DNA of 5,297 bases. It comes from Hyphomicrobiales bacterium (GTDB taxonomy: Bacteria; Pseudomonadota; Alphaproteobacteria; Rhizobiales; S144-35). The notes under the pieces were generated by a model. It saw nothing but the letters and a program-made list of their open reading frames with translations. It had not been told where the DNA came from and did no database searches. Positions 1 to 5,297 of this stretch are shown here, in pieces; position 1 is the first letter of the stretch; each line of letters begins with the position of its first letter. The position numbers were made by a program, and so were the translations under genes. The stretch spans positions 1 to 5,297 of the forward strand of contig WGBT01000333.1 of the NCBI GenBank assembly GCA_015494185.1. Reading direction: 5' to 3'.

Positions 1-355
1 CAGGTTCGTTTGCCATCTGCGGCGGTTGCGAGGGGATGGTGGTTGCGCCCATCACGGGTTCTGCGGGGGGCACTGGAGCAGTGGGAGGGGAAACAAGATG
101 ATCCGTGCCCGGTTGTTGATTGTTGGCATAGCTATCATGATGGGTCTGGTGGGCGCTCCCATGGGGGGAGGGGGCGCCACTGGGGCCTTGCTGAGGAGGC
201 GTTTGCTGAGGAGACATGGCACCAGGATCATGACTTGGCTGCCCAGGATTATGGGCGGGCGCTGGGGCCGCCGTGTCGTCTTCGGCTATGATTTTCCGGA
301 TTGAGGCGAGGATATCGTCCATGGTCGGTTCAGGCGCCTGATTTGAACTGCTCAT
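1..355 (-). CDS. popZ: PopZ / DUF2497 family cell-pole organising protein, N-terminal part (cut by window edge)
   Basis: The minus strand is open from an ATG at 353-355 to the window edge, giving 118 residues without a stop; the C-terminal oligomerisation region lies outside. Residues 11-27 read TMDDILASIRKIIAEDD, the conserved N-terminal helix of the PopZ/DUF2497 family, which in Caulobacter binds client proteins at the cell pole. Residues 28-118 form a low-complexity linker with 22 prolines, 7 histidines and many glutamines but only 5 acidic residues, unlike the acidic linker of Caulobacter PopZ. A GGAGA ribosome binding site lies 9 bases upstream of the ATG. Its place after tolC on the same strand matches the known alphaproteobacterial order pcm-tolC-popZ-valS. 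In the family, PopZ forms a polar matrix that anchors the chromosome origin through ParB and recruits signalling proteins; that role here is inferred from homology. Open frames on the plus strand across 10-304 are shadows of this gene. Confidence 0.85.
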   Translation of the reverse strand, partial: MSSSNQAPEPTMDDILASIRKIIAEDDTAAPAPAHNPGQPSHDPGAMSPQQTPPQQGPSGAPSPHGSAHQTHHDSYANNQQPGTDHLVSPPTAPVPPAEPVMGATTIPSQPPQMANEP

Positions 356-364
356 ACCGGCAAG

Positions 365-369
365 TCTCC
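365..369 (-). promoter_or_regulatory. Ribosome binding site of popZ
   Basis: On the minus strand this reads GGAGA, with 9 bases between it and the ATG at 353-355. It supports that start, which sits just before the conserved N-terminal helix. Confidence 0.6.
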
Positions 370-803
370 AACTTATTTCACGCTCTATGCGGCATTCAAT
401 GCAGGTGTTTTTGGAAGGCCACACACTATCGGATGCACATGACACATATTTTGATTTTGAGGTTTACTTTCATGATTGTTGCCTAACAAAAAGACTTTAA
501 CATGACATCGGTCAAACACACTGCGTTCGTGCATCCATTTGGTTAACAGGGATTGCGATTGTCGCGGTCAAGCCGAGCCATTTTACCACCTTGCAGGAGC
601 GGTAACCCCTTACAATATTTGGAGGGCCTGAACAGGCTGGCGATCAGCCCTAGAACAGGGAGACGAGCCATAGTCATAGCCATAGAAGGGTGCCAACAAA
701 CCCGCTTGCCAACAAAGCTTATGCGCCAGCAAAAGAGCAAGAGCGCGCCTGCAAAGGACAAGGCGGCTTATGCAAAACAGAAAGACAATGGCAATTCACC
801 TGT

Positions 804-830
804 GATTAATCCTCATCATAAGGATTAATC
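804..830. repeat. Inverted repeat just after the tolC stop codon region
   Basis: GATTAATCCT at 804-813 and AGGATTAATC at 821-830 are perfect 10-bp inverted copies around a 7-base loop. Pairing extends to 801-833 on the plus strand with one G-U pair. It starts 8 bases downstream of the tolC stop codon (838-840). The stem is AT-rich and no immediate T-run follows on the minus strand, so a classical intrinsic terminator is doubtful; a 3'-end stabilising or weak termination hairpin for tolC is possible. Confidence 0.6.
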
Positions 831-854
831 ATAAGGATTAATCGTCATAAGGAT
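817..854. repeat. Short tandem repeat, 13-bp unit, overlapping the 3' end of tolC
   Basis: The unit CATAAGGATTAAT occurs at 817-829 and immediately again at 830-842; a third partial copy, CATAAGGAT, is at 846-854. The array covers the last codons and the stop codon of tolC, so the TAA lies inside a repeat unit. One unit also supplies the right arm of the inverted repeat at 804-830. Confidence 0.8.
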
Positions 855-2274
855 CCTGGCCATAGCGTCCCGGTCCCCACCATTTCCGGCGCACCTCGTT
901 GTAATGTGCGCTTGGGTCGTAAAGCGCAACCGAAAGCCCAAGGTCGGCGGCTGACAATCGTCCCACCGCACTTAAGAGCCTGAATGCCGAAACCACCAAA
1001 TCACGCCGAGAATTTTCTAAAGCAACCAATGAATTGATCAAATCGGTTTCGGTATTCAACACATCGAGCACCGAACGTTGGCCTTCTTTCAGCTCTTCCC
1101 GAACCCCGGCCAAGGCGACACGGTTGGCTTCGACTTGCAGCCTGTCACTGCGCACTTGTGCCAAAGCGGCTTGACGTTGGGCCCAGGCCGAGATGATCGC
1201 AGCTTTGACACGCTCCCGGGCAGCATCAACTTCACGTTGCCGCTGTGACGCAATATGCATCCCCTGGCGGGAACGGGCTGAAACGGCGCCAGCTTGATAA
1301 AGCGGGATGCTGACCTGCCCGGTCACCGTCAGCACATCTTGTTCTTGAACCAGGGGTGAGGGATCGCGCAGCTTTTGATATTCGGCTTGCACACTGACCT
1401 CGGGGAGAAATTCGCCATTGATTTTGTCAAGAGCATGGCGCGCCGCCTTTTCTCTGAAGATCGCGGCTAGAATTTCGGGATTATCCCGCCTGCCAGCTGC
1501 CAATGCTGCATTCAAATTGGGTGGCAACAAATGGCTGAGATCGCCTGGGCGGCGCAGGCTGCGGGGGGGCGTGCCAATGACCTGAATATAAGCCGCCTTG
1601 CTGGCGCGAAGATTGCCACGGGCTGCGGAAAGTTGGGAACGCCCCAAAGCCAGCCGGGCCTTGGACTGGGCAACATCGGTCCGGGTGGCTTCGCCAACCG
1701 CCAACCGGTCTTTCGAGGCTTGCAGTTGCCGGGCCAGATTTTCAACATTGCGCTCCCGATGGCGCACAATGGCCTGGTCACGCACAACATTCATATAAGC
1801 GGTTACGGCATCGAGAAGAACGGTCTGTTCTGTCTGGCGGAGATCCTCACGGCCGGCATAGACCAGGGCATCGGCTTCCCGAATGGCATTGATGGTGCGG
1901 AACCCCCGAAAAACCGGCTGGGAAAAATTGATCCTGAAACTATCCGACCAATTCGAACCATCTGTTGAGCTTGCAGGCCGCGTCTTCTGGTCAGTGTAGG
2001 TTCCCGTATAGCTTGAGGTGATGGTGGGACGAAAACCGGAACGGGCCAGGGGCACCTTCTCATCTTCGCCGCGTAAGGCGGCGCGCTGCGCTTTCAGCGT
2101 GGGGCTGAAATTATAGGCTTTGGCGAGCGCGCCGCGAAGGGTTTCCGCATGCACTTCCTCCATAGATGCCGAAAAGCCGATCCCAAGTGCCGCCACAAAT
2201 GCTACTGCGCCAGTGCGTATAGGGCGCAAAACTGTGATGATTTCCGTTCGCCACGGATGGCCAAAATTATTCAT
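838..2274 (-). CDS. tolC: TolC family outer membrane channel protein
   Basis: This 478-residue protein is a typical full-length TolC-type outer membrane factor, the trimeric channel-tunnel that joins inner-membrane type I secretion transporters or RND efflux pumps to the outside. A signal peptide is visible: a hydrophobic stretch at about residues 22-35 and a likely cleavage after VHA at 41-43. Two similar halves follow, each with an outer-membrane beta-hairpin and long helices. Landmarks are FSQPVFRGFRT (117-127), LAVGEATRTDVAQSKARL (191-208), GEFLPEVSVQ (287-296), VSIPLYQAGAVSARSRQ (321-337), EGQRSVLDVLNTETDL (397-412) and FRLLSAVGRLSAADLGL (431-447). The C-terminal YDPSAHYNEVRRKW motif is usual in alphaproteobacterial members. 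The basic N-terminal segment before the hydrophobic core is rather long, so a start at an internal codon such as the TTG at residue 16 is possible. Near the ATG, GGGAG is only 3 bases away and GGAGG 12 bases away. Overlapping frames at 1512-2063 are shadows. Confidence 0.94.
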   Translation of the reverse strand: MNNFGHPWRTEIITVLRPIRTGAVAFVAALGIGFSASMEEVHAETLRGALAKAYNFSPTLKAQRAALRGEDEKVPLARSGFRPTITSSYTGTYTDQKTRPASSTDGSNWSDSFRINFSQPVFRGFRTINAIREADALVYAGREDLRQTEQTVLLDAVTAYMNVVRDQAIVRHRERNVENLARQLQASKDRLAVGEATRTDVAQSKARLALGRSQLSAARGNLRASKAAYIQVIGTPPRSLRRPGDLSHLLPPNLNAALAAGRRDNPEILAAIFREKAARHALDKINGEFLPEVSVQAEYQKLRDPSPLVQEQDVLTVTGQVSIPLYQAGAVSARSRQGMHIASQRQREVDAARERVKAAIISAWAQRQAALAQVRSDRLQVEANRVALAGVREELKEGQRSVLDVLNTETDLINSLVALENSRRDLVVSAFRLLSAVGRLSAADLGLSVALYDPSAHYNEVRRKWWGPGRYGQDPYDD

Positions 2275-2662
2275 AAGCTCCCACGCCCTCCAGTTTTTGC
2301 GACTTTATTTTCAAAGCGTGCGCCGCACCGCAAGACACCCTCTAATGGTTTCAGGCCTCGCGTAAAACAGAATATTATCAACCGCAGTTAACTTTATGAC
2401 GTTACAAATGATTGGGAAGCTGATTTTCCCTTACCCTTTTAATCAAGTGCCATTAAGCTTCCCGTTGCCGATCAAAAGCAACTACGCTGGACGATGAAAG
2501 TTTCTAACTTCGGCCAAATGTGGATATAAGGTAAGGTGAATATGAAAGTAAACGGCCAGCCAGGATTGATACAGAAAAAATTGGGTTTTCGCTTCTAGAA
2601 AGCCAGGCAAGCGTGACTTTAAAGTCACAATTGAAATTGGAACCGTGGCCGCCCATAGCGGG
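2275..2662. other. Non-coding gap between pcm and tolC, expected tolC promoter region
   Basis: These 388 bases are AT-richer than the flanking genes. On the minus strand they should hold the tolC promoter and any pcm terminator. A TGATAATATT stretch at about 2371-2380 (minus) resembles a -10 box but has no good -35 partner at 16-18 bases. The clearest structure is the palindrome at 2613-2628. A small minus-strand open frame (2482-2691) runs into the end of pcm in another frame and has no recognisable content, so I do not call it. Confidence 0.55.
2613..2628. promoter_or_regulatory. Perfect 16-bp palindrome, possible operator
   Basis: GTGACTTTAAAGTCAC is self-complementary over all 16 bases. 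It lies 35 bases after the pcm stop codon and about 340 bases upstream of the tolC start. As RNA it would form only a 6-bp stem with a TTAA loop and no T-run follows on the minus strand, so a dimeric regulator site is more likely than a terminator. No specific regulator can be named from the sequence alone. Confidence 0.4.
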
Positions 2663-3334
2663 CTAAAAAACAAAACCCGGTTCACGCTCAAAGCCCGGCA
2701 TCAACGGGGCAAAAGCGGAAAACGCGCCGTGTTCGGTAAGGGTGCCATCAATATTGCGGTAAATCGTTGCAAAACCATAGCCGCCCTCAAGACGCACGGT
2801 GACCAGCCGCCCGTCATTTTTCAGTTGTTGCAACAGTTCTTGCGGCAGCTCTTCAACACCGCCGAACAGGGTGATGACATCATAGGGCGCCTCATTAGGA
2901 TATCCCTTGTTGAGCGCCCCTTGAACAATGGCGGCATTGTCAACCGACAGATCTTGGAGCGTCTGGCTGGCTTGATCGGCGAGTTCTGGGTCTTCTTCCA
3001 AGCCGACGACCGAATCGGCCAATCGAGCCAGCACGGCGGTGGAATAGCCCGTTGCGCAACCAACATCCAACACCAGATCACTGGGCTGAATGTCGGCCAA
3101 TTGGGTGAGTTTGGCAAACACCATGGGAGCCAACAGATAACGCGGCTCTTGCTCAGGCGTGCGCGGCCGGATCATGATGTCGCGGTCCATGTAAGCGGTT
3201 TCGCGCAGCGATGAGGGGACGAACTGTTCCCGCGGCACCGCCAACATGGCCGCCAAGATGCGCCGGTCGGTCACATCGGCAGTCGCCACCTGGCTGTTGA
3301 CCATATTTTTACGCGCTGTTGAAAAATCAACCAT
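2663..3334 (-). CDS. pcm: Protein-L-isoaspartate O-methyltransferase family protein (PCMT-like, SAM-dependent)
   Basis: The 223-residue protein is a class I SAM-dependent methyltransferase of the PCMT family (COG2518), cytoplasmic, which in characterised members methylates isoaspartyl residues in damaged proteins. SAM-binding motif I is LVLDVGCATGYSTAVLA (87-103), followed by the acidic VVGLEEDPEL segment (109-118) expected to contact the ribose, and YDVITLFGGVEELP (151-164). The C-terminal LMPGFEREPGFVF matches alphaproteobacterial relatives. The usual substrate-side S-Q-P type motif before the Rossmann fold is absent; the region reads YLLAPMVFAKL (66-76), so isoaspartate activity is not assured. 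I chose the ATG at 3332-3334 because the family starts near xDFxxARxNMVxSQV and an AGG lies 8 bases upstream; an in-frame TTG at 3361 would add 9 residues. The gene begins 33 bases after the SCP2-like gene, suggesting one transcript. Synteny with tolC and popZ supports the call. Confidence 0.88.
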   Translation of the reverse strand: MVDFSTARKNMVNSQVATADVTDRRILAAMLAVPREQFVPSSLRETAYMDRDIMIRPRTPEQEPRYLLAPMVFAKLTQLADIQPSDLVLDVGCATGYSTAVLARLADSVVGLEEDPELADQASQTLQDLSVDNAAIVQGALNKGYPNEAPYDVITLFGGVEELPQELLQQLKNDGRLVTVRLEGGYGFATIYRNIDGTLTEHGAFSAFAPLMPGFEREPGFVF

Positions 3335-3367
3335 CAATCCGACCTGTCTTCCCGCTTTCAAAGCCTG

Positions 3368-3751
3368 TTAAACGTCCCAATCTGTAGGGATTTGGCTCAT
3401 CATTTTCAAGGATTTTTCAAAGCCCCCCATATATTTCATGGCGGTCATCATCGATCCCTTGAAGTTCAATTTTTTGGTCATCATGGCGGTTTTGGGGCCG
3501 AGATCGCCAGAGGCCAAGGCTTTCCAGTTGTCAAGGCTGGCCCACAGTTCGAAATCATATTTGCCGCCAGAGGCTGGCCCCGCGCTGGTGGCAACCCCGT
3601 TTTCAACTTTCAATTCAACGGCATCGTCTTTACCGTCGATGGAATATTTGATCAGGGCGTTGAAGCTGGAAAGACCGCTTTTGAGATCTTCGTTGGCATT
3701 CCAGGCGTCTTTGTAAGCCGTGATCCAATCGGTTGATAAAAATTTGTGCAT
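3368..3751 (-). CDS. SCP2 sterol-binding-like domain protein
   Basis: This 127-residue protein resembles the small bacterial SCP2 (sterol carrier protein 2-like, COG3255) family, single-domain proteins with a hydrophobic cavity that bind lipids or acyl chains. The fit is to the overall pattern: a strand with an I-DG turn (NALIKYSIDGKDDAVELKVENG, roughly 31-52), then YDFELWASLDNWKALASGDL (65-84), a methionine-rich K-L-x-FKG-SMMTAMKYMGGF stretch (94-111), and a C-terminal IPTDWDV. No signal peptide or membrane segment is seen, so it is probably cytoplasmic. The start is well supported by GGAGG 7 bases upstream of the ATG. It is the first gene of the leftward group, with pcm 33 bases downstream. 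The natural ligand and role are unknown; a role in lipid handling is inferred from the fold only. Confidence 0.75.
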   Translation of the reverse strand: MHKFLSTDWITAYKDAWNANEDLKSGLSSFNALIKYSIDGKDDAVELKVENGVATSAGPASGGKYDFELWASLDNWKALASGDLGPKTAMMTKKLNFKGSMMTAMKYMGGFEKSLKMMSQIPTDWDV

Positions 3752-3757
3752 GGCGTT

Positions 3758-3765
3758 TCCTCCCC
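3758..3765 (-). promoter_or_regulatory. Strong ribosome binding site of the SCP2-like gene
   Basis: On the minus strand this reads GGGGAGGA; the GGAGG core (3759-3763) is 7 bases from the ATG at 3749-3751. It is the strongest Shine-Dalgarno match in the leftward group and fixes the start. Confidence 0.8.
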
Positions 3766-3823
3766 GAATTTAAAAAATCGGCGTTAAAGAAGCACACGGC
3801 GCGGCTTGACGCAACCCTAATAG

Positions 3824-3852
3824 TTGCCACACTTGGACAAGTTTGCTATGAA
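3824..3852 (+). promoter_or_regulatory. Candidate sigma-70 type promoter for tRNA-Cys
   Basis: TTGCCA at 3824-3829 is followed after exactly 17 bases by TATGAA at 3847-3852, preceded by TG one base before it (TGCTATGAA), an extended -10 arrangement. It would start transcription near 3859 and give a leader of about 60 bases before the tRNA. This is a consensus match only. Confidence 0.45.
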
Positions 3853-3883
3853 ACGGCGCAGCAGCGGCAATTGCTGCTTCTTT

Positions 3884-3912
3884 CTTGTCTTGTCTCGATC
3901 GTGCTTGTCTTG
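3884..3912 (+). repeat. Direct repeat in the tRNA-Cys leader
   Basis: CTTGTCTTG occurs at 3884-3892 and again at 3904-3912, 20 bases apart start to start, in the pyrimidine-rich leader between the candidate promoter and the tRNA. Upstream at about 3859-3878 is a small stem AGCAGC/GCTGCT. No function can be assigned. Confidence 0.45.
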
Positions 3913-3922
3913 GGTCGTATAA

Positions 3923-3996
3923 GGCCACGTGGCGGAGTGGTGACGCAGCGGACTGCAAATCCGTATACCCCGGTTCGATTCCGGGCGTGGCCTCCA
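3923..3996 (+). tRNA. tRNA-Cys (anticodon GCA)
   Basis: The 74 bases fold as a complete cloverleaf. The acceptor stem GGCCACG (3923-3929) pairs perfectly with CGTGGCC (3986-3992). The D stem GCG/CGC encloses AGTGGTGA-type loop bases. The anticodon stem GCGGA/TCCGT (3948-3952, 3960-3964) carries the loop CTGCAAA with anticodon GCA at 3955-3957. The T stem CCCGG/CCGGG (3969-3973, 3981-3985) carries the loop TTCGATT. The discriminator base is T (3993), as expected for cysteine tRNAs, and CCA (3994-3996) is encoded. It is divergent from the SCP2-like gene. No clear terminator hairpin follows, only a T-rich stretch at about 4008-4025. Confidence 0.98.
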
Positions 3997-4143
3997 ATTC
4001 CCTGGTTTTCCTCTTCTTGCTTGTGCCCGCCGGTTTGTTCAAATTTTACCTTTAATCTTGTCGAACCGTTAAACTTTCGGCAGGCCTTGCAGGCTGCTAG
4101 CGTGAGAAAAACTTTCTTTTCCCTTCAAAAGCAAAAGAGCGCT

Positions 4144-4725
4144 GTGATAGTGTTGTTGCGAAAGTTCTTCACCGATATTTTTCCAATCGCCGCCTTGGCG
4201 TTGGCAACGTTTTATGGTGTGCTTTTTTATGAGGATTTGCGTGATCTTTTGAGCCCGGATGGAGGGAAATCCGGGACCGGCGCCGGGCTTCTCCCTTCCC
4301 CCTCGTCTGGTCGTGGCGGCGCTGATCTTCCTCCCTCTCAAGAACGCCAGGTGCGCCTGTTTGTCGAAGGCAACGGTCACTTTCAGACCTTTGCCAGCGT
4401 CAATGATCAGCTCGTGGAATTTGTCATCGATACGGGGGCGTCTGTGATCGCCTTGCGTTATGAAGACGCGCAAAAAGCCGGGCTTGCAAAGGGGCTTGCT
4501 TTTACCGGCACAACCCAGACTGCAAACGGGGTGAGCACCGTGGCGCCTATCACAATTCCGGTTCTTGAAATCGGTCCCATCAAAATGACCAATCTGCGGG
4601 CCCATGTGGCACGGCCGGGACACTTGGCGGTGAATTTGCTCGGCATGAATTTCATCCGCAGATTGGCGCGATTTGAGATGCGCGGTGAAGAACTGGTTCT
4701 CGTTCAGGGGCCGCCCCCCTTCTGA
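4144..4725 (+). CDS. Membrane-anchored retropepsin-like aspartic protease (clan AA, DTGA type)
   Basis: The protein (193 residues from the GTG at 4144) has one N-terminal transmembrane segment (about residues 12-29, DIFPIAALALATFYGVLF), a glycine/serine/proline-rich linker (about 38-66) and a single retropepsin-like domain. The catalytic motif is VEFVIDTGAS (91-100), with Asp96 as the active-site residue. The second hallmark is LAVNLLGMNFIRRLARFEMRGEELVL (161-186), in which the hydrophobic-hydrophobic-Gly motif precedes a strand pair. This matches the bacterial clan AA family usually labelled TIGR02281, whose members have one DTG motif and are expected to work as dimers; substrates are not known. 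The start is uncertain: an in-frame GTG at 4102 (207 residues) and others at 4150-4156 are possible, and no site has a strong ribosome binding sequence. The frame stays open upstream through the tRNA, so longer starts should be rejected. Confidence 0.88.
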   Translation: MIVLLRKFFTDIFPIAALALATFYGVLFYEDLRDLLSPDGGKSGTGAGLLPSPSSGRGGADLPPSQERQVRLFVEGNGHFQTFASVNDQLVEFVIDTGASVIALRYEDAQKAGLAKGLAFTGTTQTANGVSTVAPITIPVLEIGPIKMTNLRAHVARPGHLAVNLLGMNFIRRLARFEMRGEELVLVQGPPPF

Positions 4726-4765
4726 CTTTCATTCTTCCGGAATCAAGTAATAAATTTAACCCTTT

Positions 4766-4770
4766 GGAGG
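4766..4770 (+). promoter_or_regulatory. Shine-Dalgarno-like GGAGG upstream of the right-edge gene, but in front of another frame
   Basis: GGAGG is followed after 9 bases by TTG and after 12 bases by ATG (4783-4785). Those starts lead into a frame that ends at 5043, not into the frame that looks coding to the window edge. It is the best ribosome binding sequence between the protease stop and the right-edge gene. Confidence 0.45.
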
Positions 4771-4835
4771 ATATTTCCCTTGATGAAATTGCGGTTTCGG
4801 GAAACAATGGCGCCGGGACAGCAACAGGGGGATGT

Positions 4836-5297
4836 ATGGTTGGGCCTGGAAGGTCGTGGCAGGGGATGCAGCGCAGCACTCAGAGGAGAATACGGAGGGG
4901 GGGAATACGGAGGGAGACACGGAACAGGGCCGCAACAGCGTTTGCACCGATTGATGAAATCAACCATCAGCCACGAGAAACAACGACATCCCGCCAGCCG
5001 CAAGATATCACCAGCTATGACTTTTTGCGGGCGGCGGGCCTGACGCCGGACACCCTTTGGCAGGCCGAACAATTGGCGCTTTACTGGAGCTCGACGCCGC
5101 ATCAGGTGCTGATCAGCAATGGCGTGCTGACGGCAGAAACCTATGCGCAATGCGCCGCTATGGCCTTCAAAGTCGATTATTTCCCGCCAGAGGCTGCCAT
5201 TCTGCCAGCCATGCAACCGGTTGACCTTCCCGGCCATCCTTGGATGCGGCCGGCCCTGTTGCGTCACAGCACGCCGGGCGAGCGCCTTATGGTGATC
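4836..5297 (+). CDS. Probable N-terminal region of a family 2 glycosyltransferase (cut by window edge; start uncertain)
   Basis: This frame is open to the window edge, 154 codons from the ATG at 4836. Residues 1-58 are low-complexity and arginine-rich (RRIRRGGIRRE at 17-27), likely disordered. From residue 61 the sequence turns into ordinary protein: YDFLRAAGLTPDTLWQAEQL, then HQVLISNGVLTAETYAQCAAMAFKVDYF (89-116). That pattern, a helical repeat in which a late-starting activity or lack of it is judged by ISNGVL-type turns, resembles the small N-terminal domain (related to the type II secretion ATPase N-terminus) found before the catalytic domain in many alphaproteobacterial membrane glycosyltransferases. 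No catalytic motif is inside the window, so the function is inferred and could be another protein carrying this domain. AGGGGG lies 4 bases before the ATG; a second ATG at 4866 is too close to its upstream purines. A better ribosome binding site lies further upstream in another frame. Confidence 0.5.
   Translation, partial: MVGPGRSWQGMQRSTQRRIRRGGIRRETRNRAATAFAPIDEINHQPRETTTSRQPQDITSYDFLRAAGLTPDTLWQAEQLALYWSSTPHQVLISNGVLTAETYAQCAAMAFKVDYFPPEAAILPAMQPVDLPGHPWMRPALLRHSTPGERLMVI
4888..4914 (+). repeat. Direct repeat with a 7-G run near the start of the right-edge gene
   Basis: GAATACGGAGGG occurs at 4888-4899 and again at 4903-4914, a 15-base period that preserves reading frame. Between and within them is a run of seven G at 4897-4903. 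In the coding-looking frame it encodes an arginine/glycine-rich stretch; in the frame behind the GGAGG it encodes EYGGGEYGG. Confidence 0.85.

Larger units (their letters stand above)
356..837. other. Gap between tolC and popZ without a convincing gene
   Basis: About 480 bases separate the popZ start from the tolC stop. Two unrelated open frames cross it (plus 553-828 from a TTG, 91 codons; minus 543-761, 72 codons). Neither resembles a family I know, neither has a clear ribosome binding site, and they overlap each other. The half next to popZ (about 360-540) is AT-rich and should hold the popZ promoter, but no good -35/-10 pair is evident. Small structures include a tight inverted repeat GCCTG-AA-CAGGC at 626-637, a GGCTG/CAGCC stem at 635-649, and a direct repeat TGCCAACAAA at 691-700 and 707-716. 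No GC-rich hairpin with a T-run after the tolC stop was found. Confidence 0.6.

Noticed and set aside
511..516. TTGACC-like box (minus strand) upstream of popZ as a promoter -35
   Set aside because: No acceptable -10 sequence sits 16-18 bases downstream, so I did not call a popZ promoter.
1531..1968. Plus-strand open frame of 145 codons inside tolC
   Set aside because: It is antisense to a well-conserved part of tolC and has no recognisable protein features.
2650..2663. Short GCCC/GGGC stem just after the pcm stop as a terminator
   Set aside because: Only 4 base pairs, and the T-rich bases come before the stem on the minus strand rather than after it.
2645..3214. Plus-strand open frame of 189 codons opposite pcm
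   Set aside because: It mirrors the methyltransferase coding frame; the minus-strand protein has clear SAM-binding motifs, so this is a shadow.
3859..3878. AGCAGC/GCTGCT stem followed by T-rich sequence as an intrinsic terminator
   Set aside because: No plus-strand gene ends upstream, and the location is the tRNA leader; the stem is short and the T-run is interrupted.
3923..3996. tRNA-Cys as an integration site for a mobile element
   Set aside because: No integrase, no duplicated tRNA 3' end, and no shift in gene content are visible within the window.
4743..5267. Minus-strand open frame of 174 codons
   Set aside because: It lies opposite the right-edge gene, is proline/cysteine/arginine-rich as expected of an antisense shadow, and shows no recognisable family or ribosome binding site.

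Overview
The window reads as a chromosomal, housekeeping stretch from an alphaproteobacterium. The main evidence is the minus-strand order pcm-type methyltransferase, tolC, popZ (DUF2497), a neighbourhood known from many alphaproteobacteria, where valS often follows popZ just outside a window like this one. The TolC sequence is of the alphaproteobacterial type I secretion kind, and the DTGA aspartic protease also fits. I cannot name the genus. No mobile element, CRISPR array, phage gene or defence gene is visible.

Layout: positions 1-355 (minus) hold the N-terminal part of PopZ, cut by the window edge. Positions 356-837 are a gap with no convincing gene, ending in a small repeat and hairpin cluster at the tolC stop codon. 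Positions 838-2274 (minus) are tolC. Positions 2275-2662 are a non-coding gap with a perfect 16-bp palindrome. Positions 2663-3334 (minus) are the PCMT-family methyltransferase, and 3368-3751 (minus) an SCP2-like lipid-binding protein just upstream of it, probably co-transcribed. Positions 3923-3996 (plus) are tRNA-Cys(GCA) with an encoded CCA end and a plausible promoter. Positions about 4144-4725 (plus) encode a membrane-anchored retropepsin-like aspartic protease. From about 4836 to the right edge (plus) runs the start of a gene that looks like the N-terminal region of an alphaproteobacterial family 2 glycosyltransferase; its start is unclear.

Transcription divides near 3752-3922: the SCP2-like, methyltransferase, tolC and popZ genes run leftward, and tRNA-Cys, protease and the right-edge gene run rightward. 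The leftward genes are mixed in role (lipid binding, protein repair or methylation, outer-membrane export, cell-pole organisation), so their linkage looks like conserved gene order rather than one pathway. The 390- and 480-bp gaps suggest tolC and popZ have their own promoters.

The most useful points for a second look are the start of the right-edge gene, where the best ribosome binding site lies in a different frame and a 7-G run separates the two frames; the repeat and hairpin cluster at the tolC stop; the palindrome between pcm and tolC; and a PopZ linker that is proline/histidine/glutamine-rich rather than acidic. I did not find a clearly new system.
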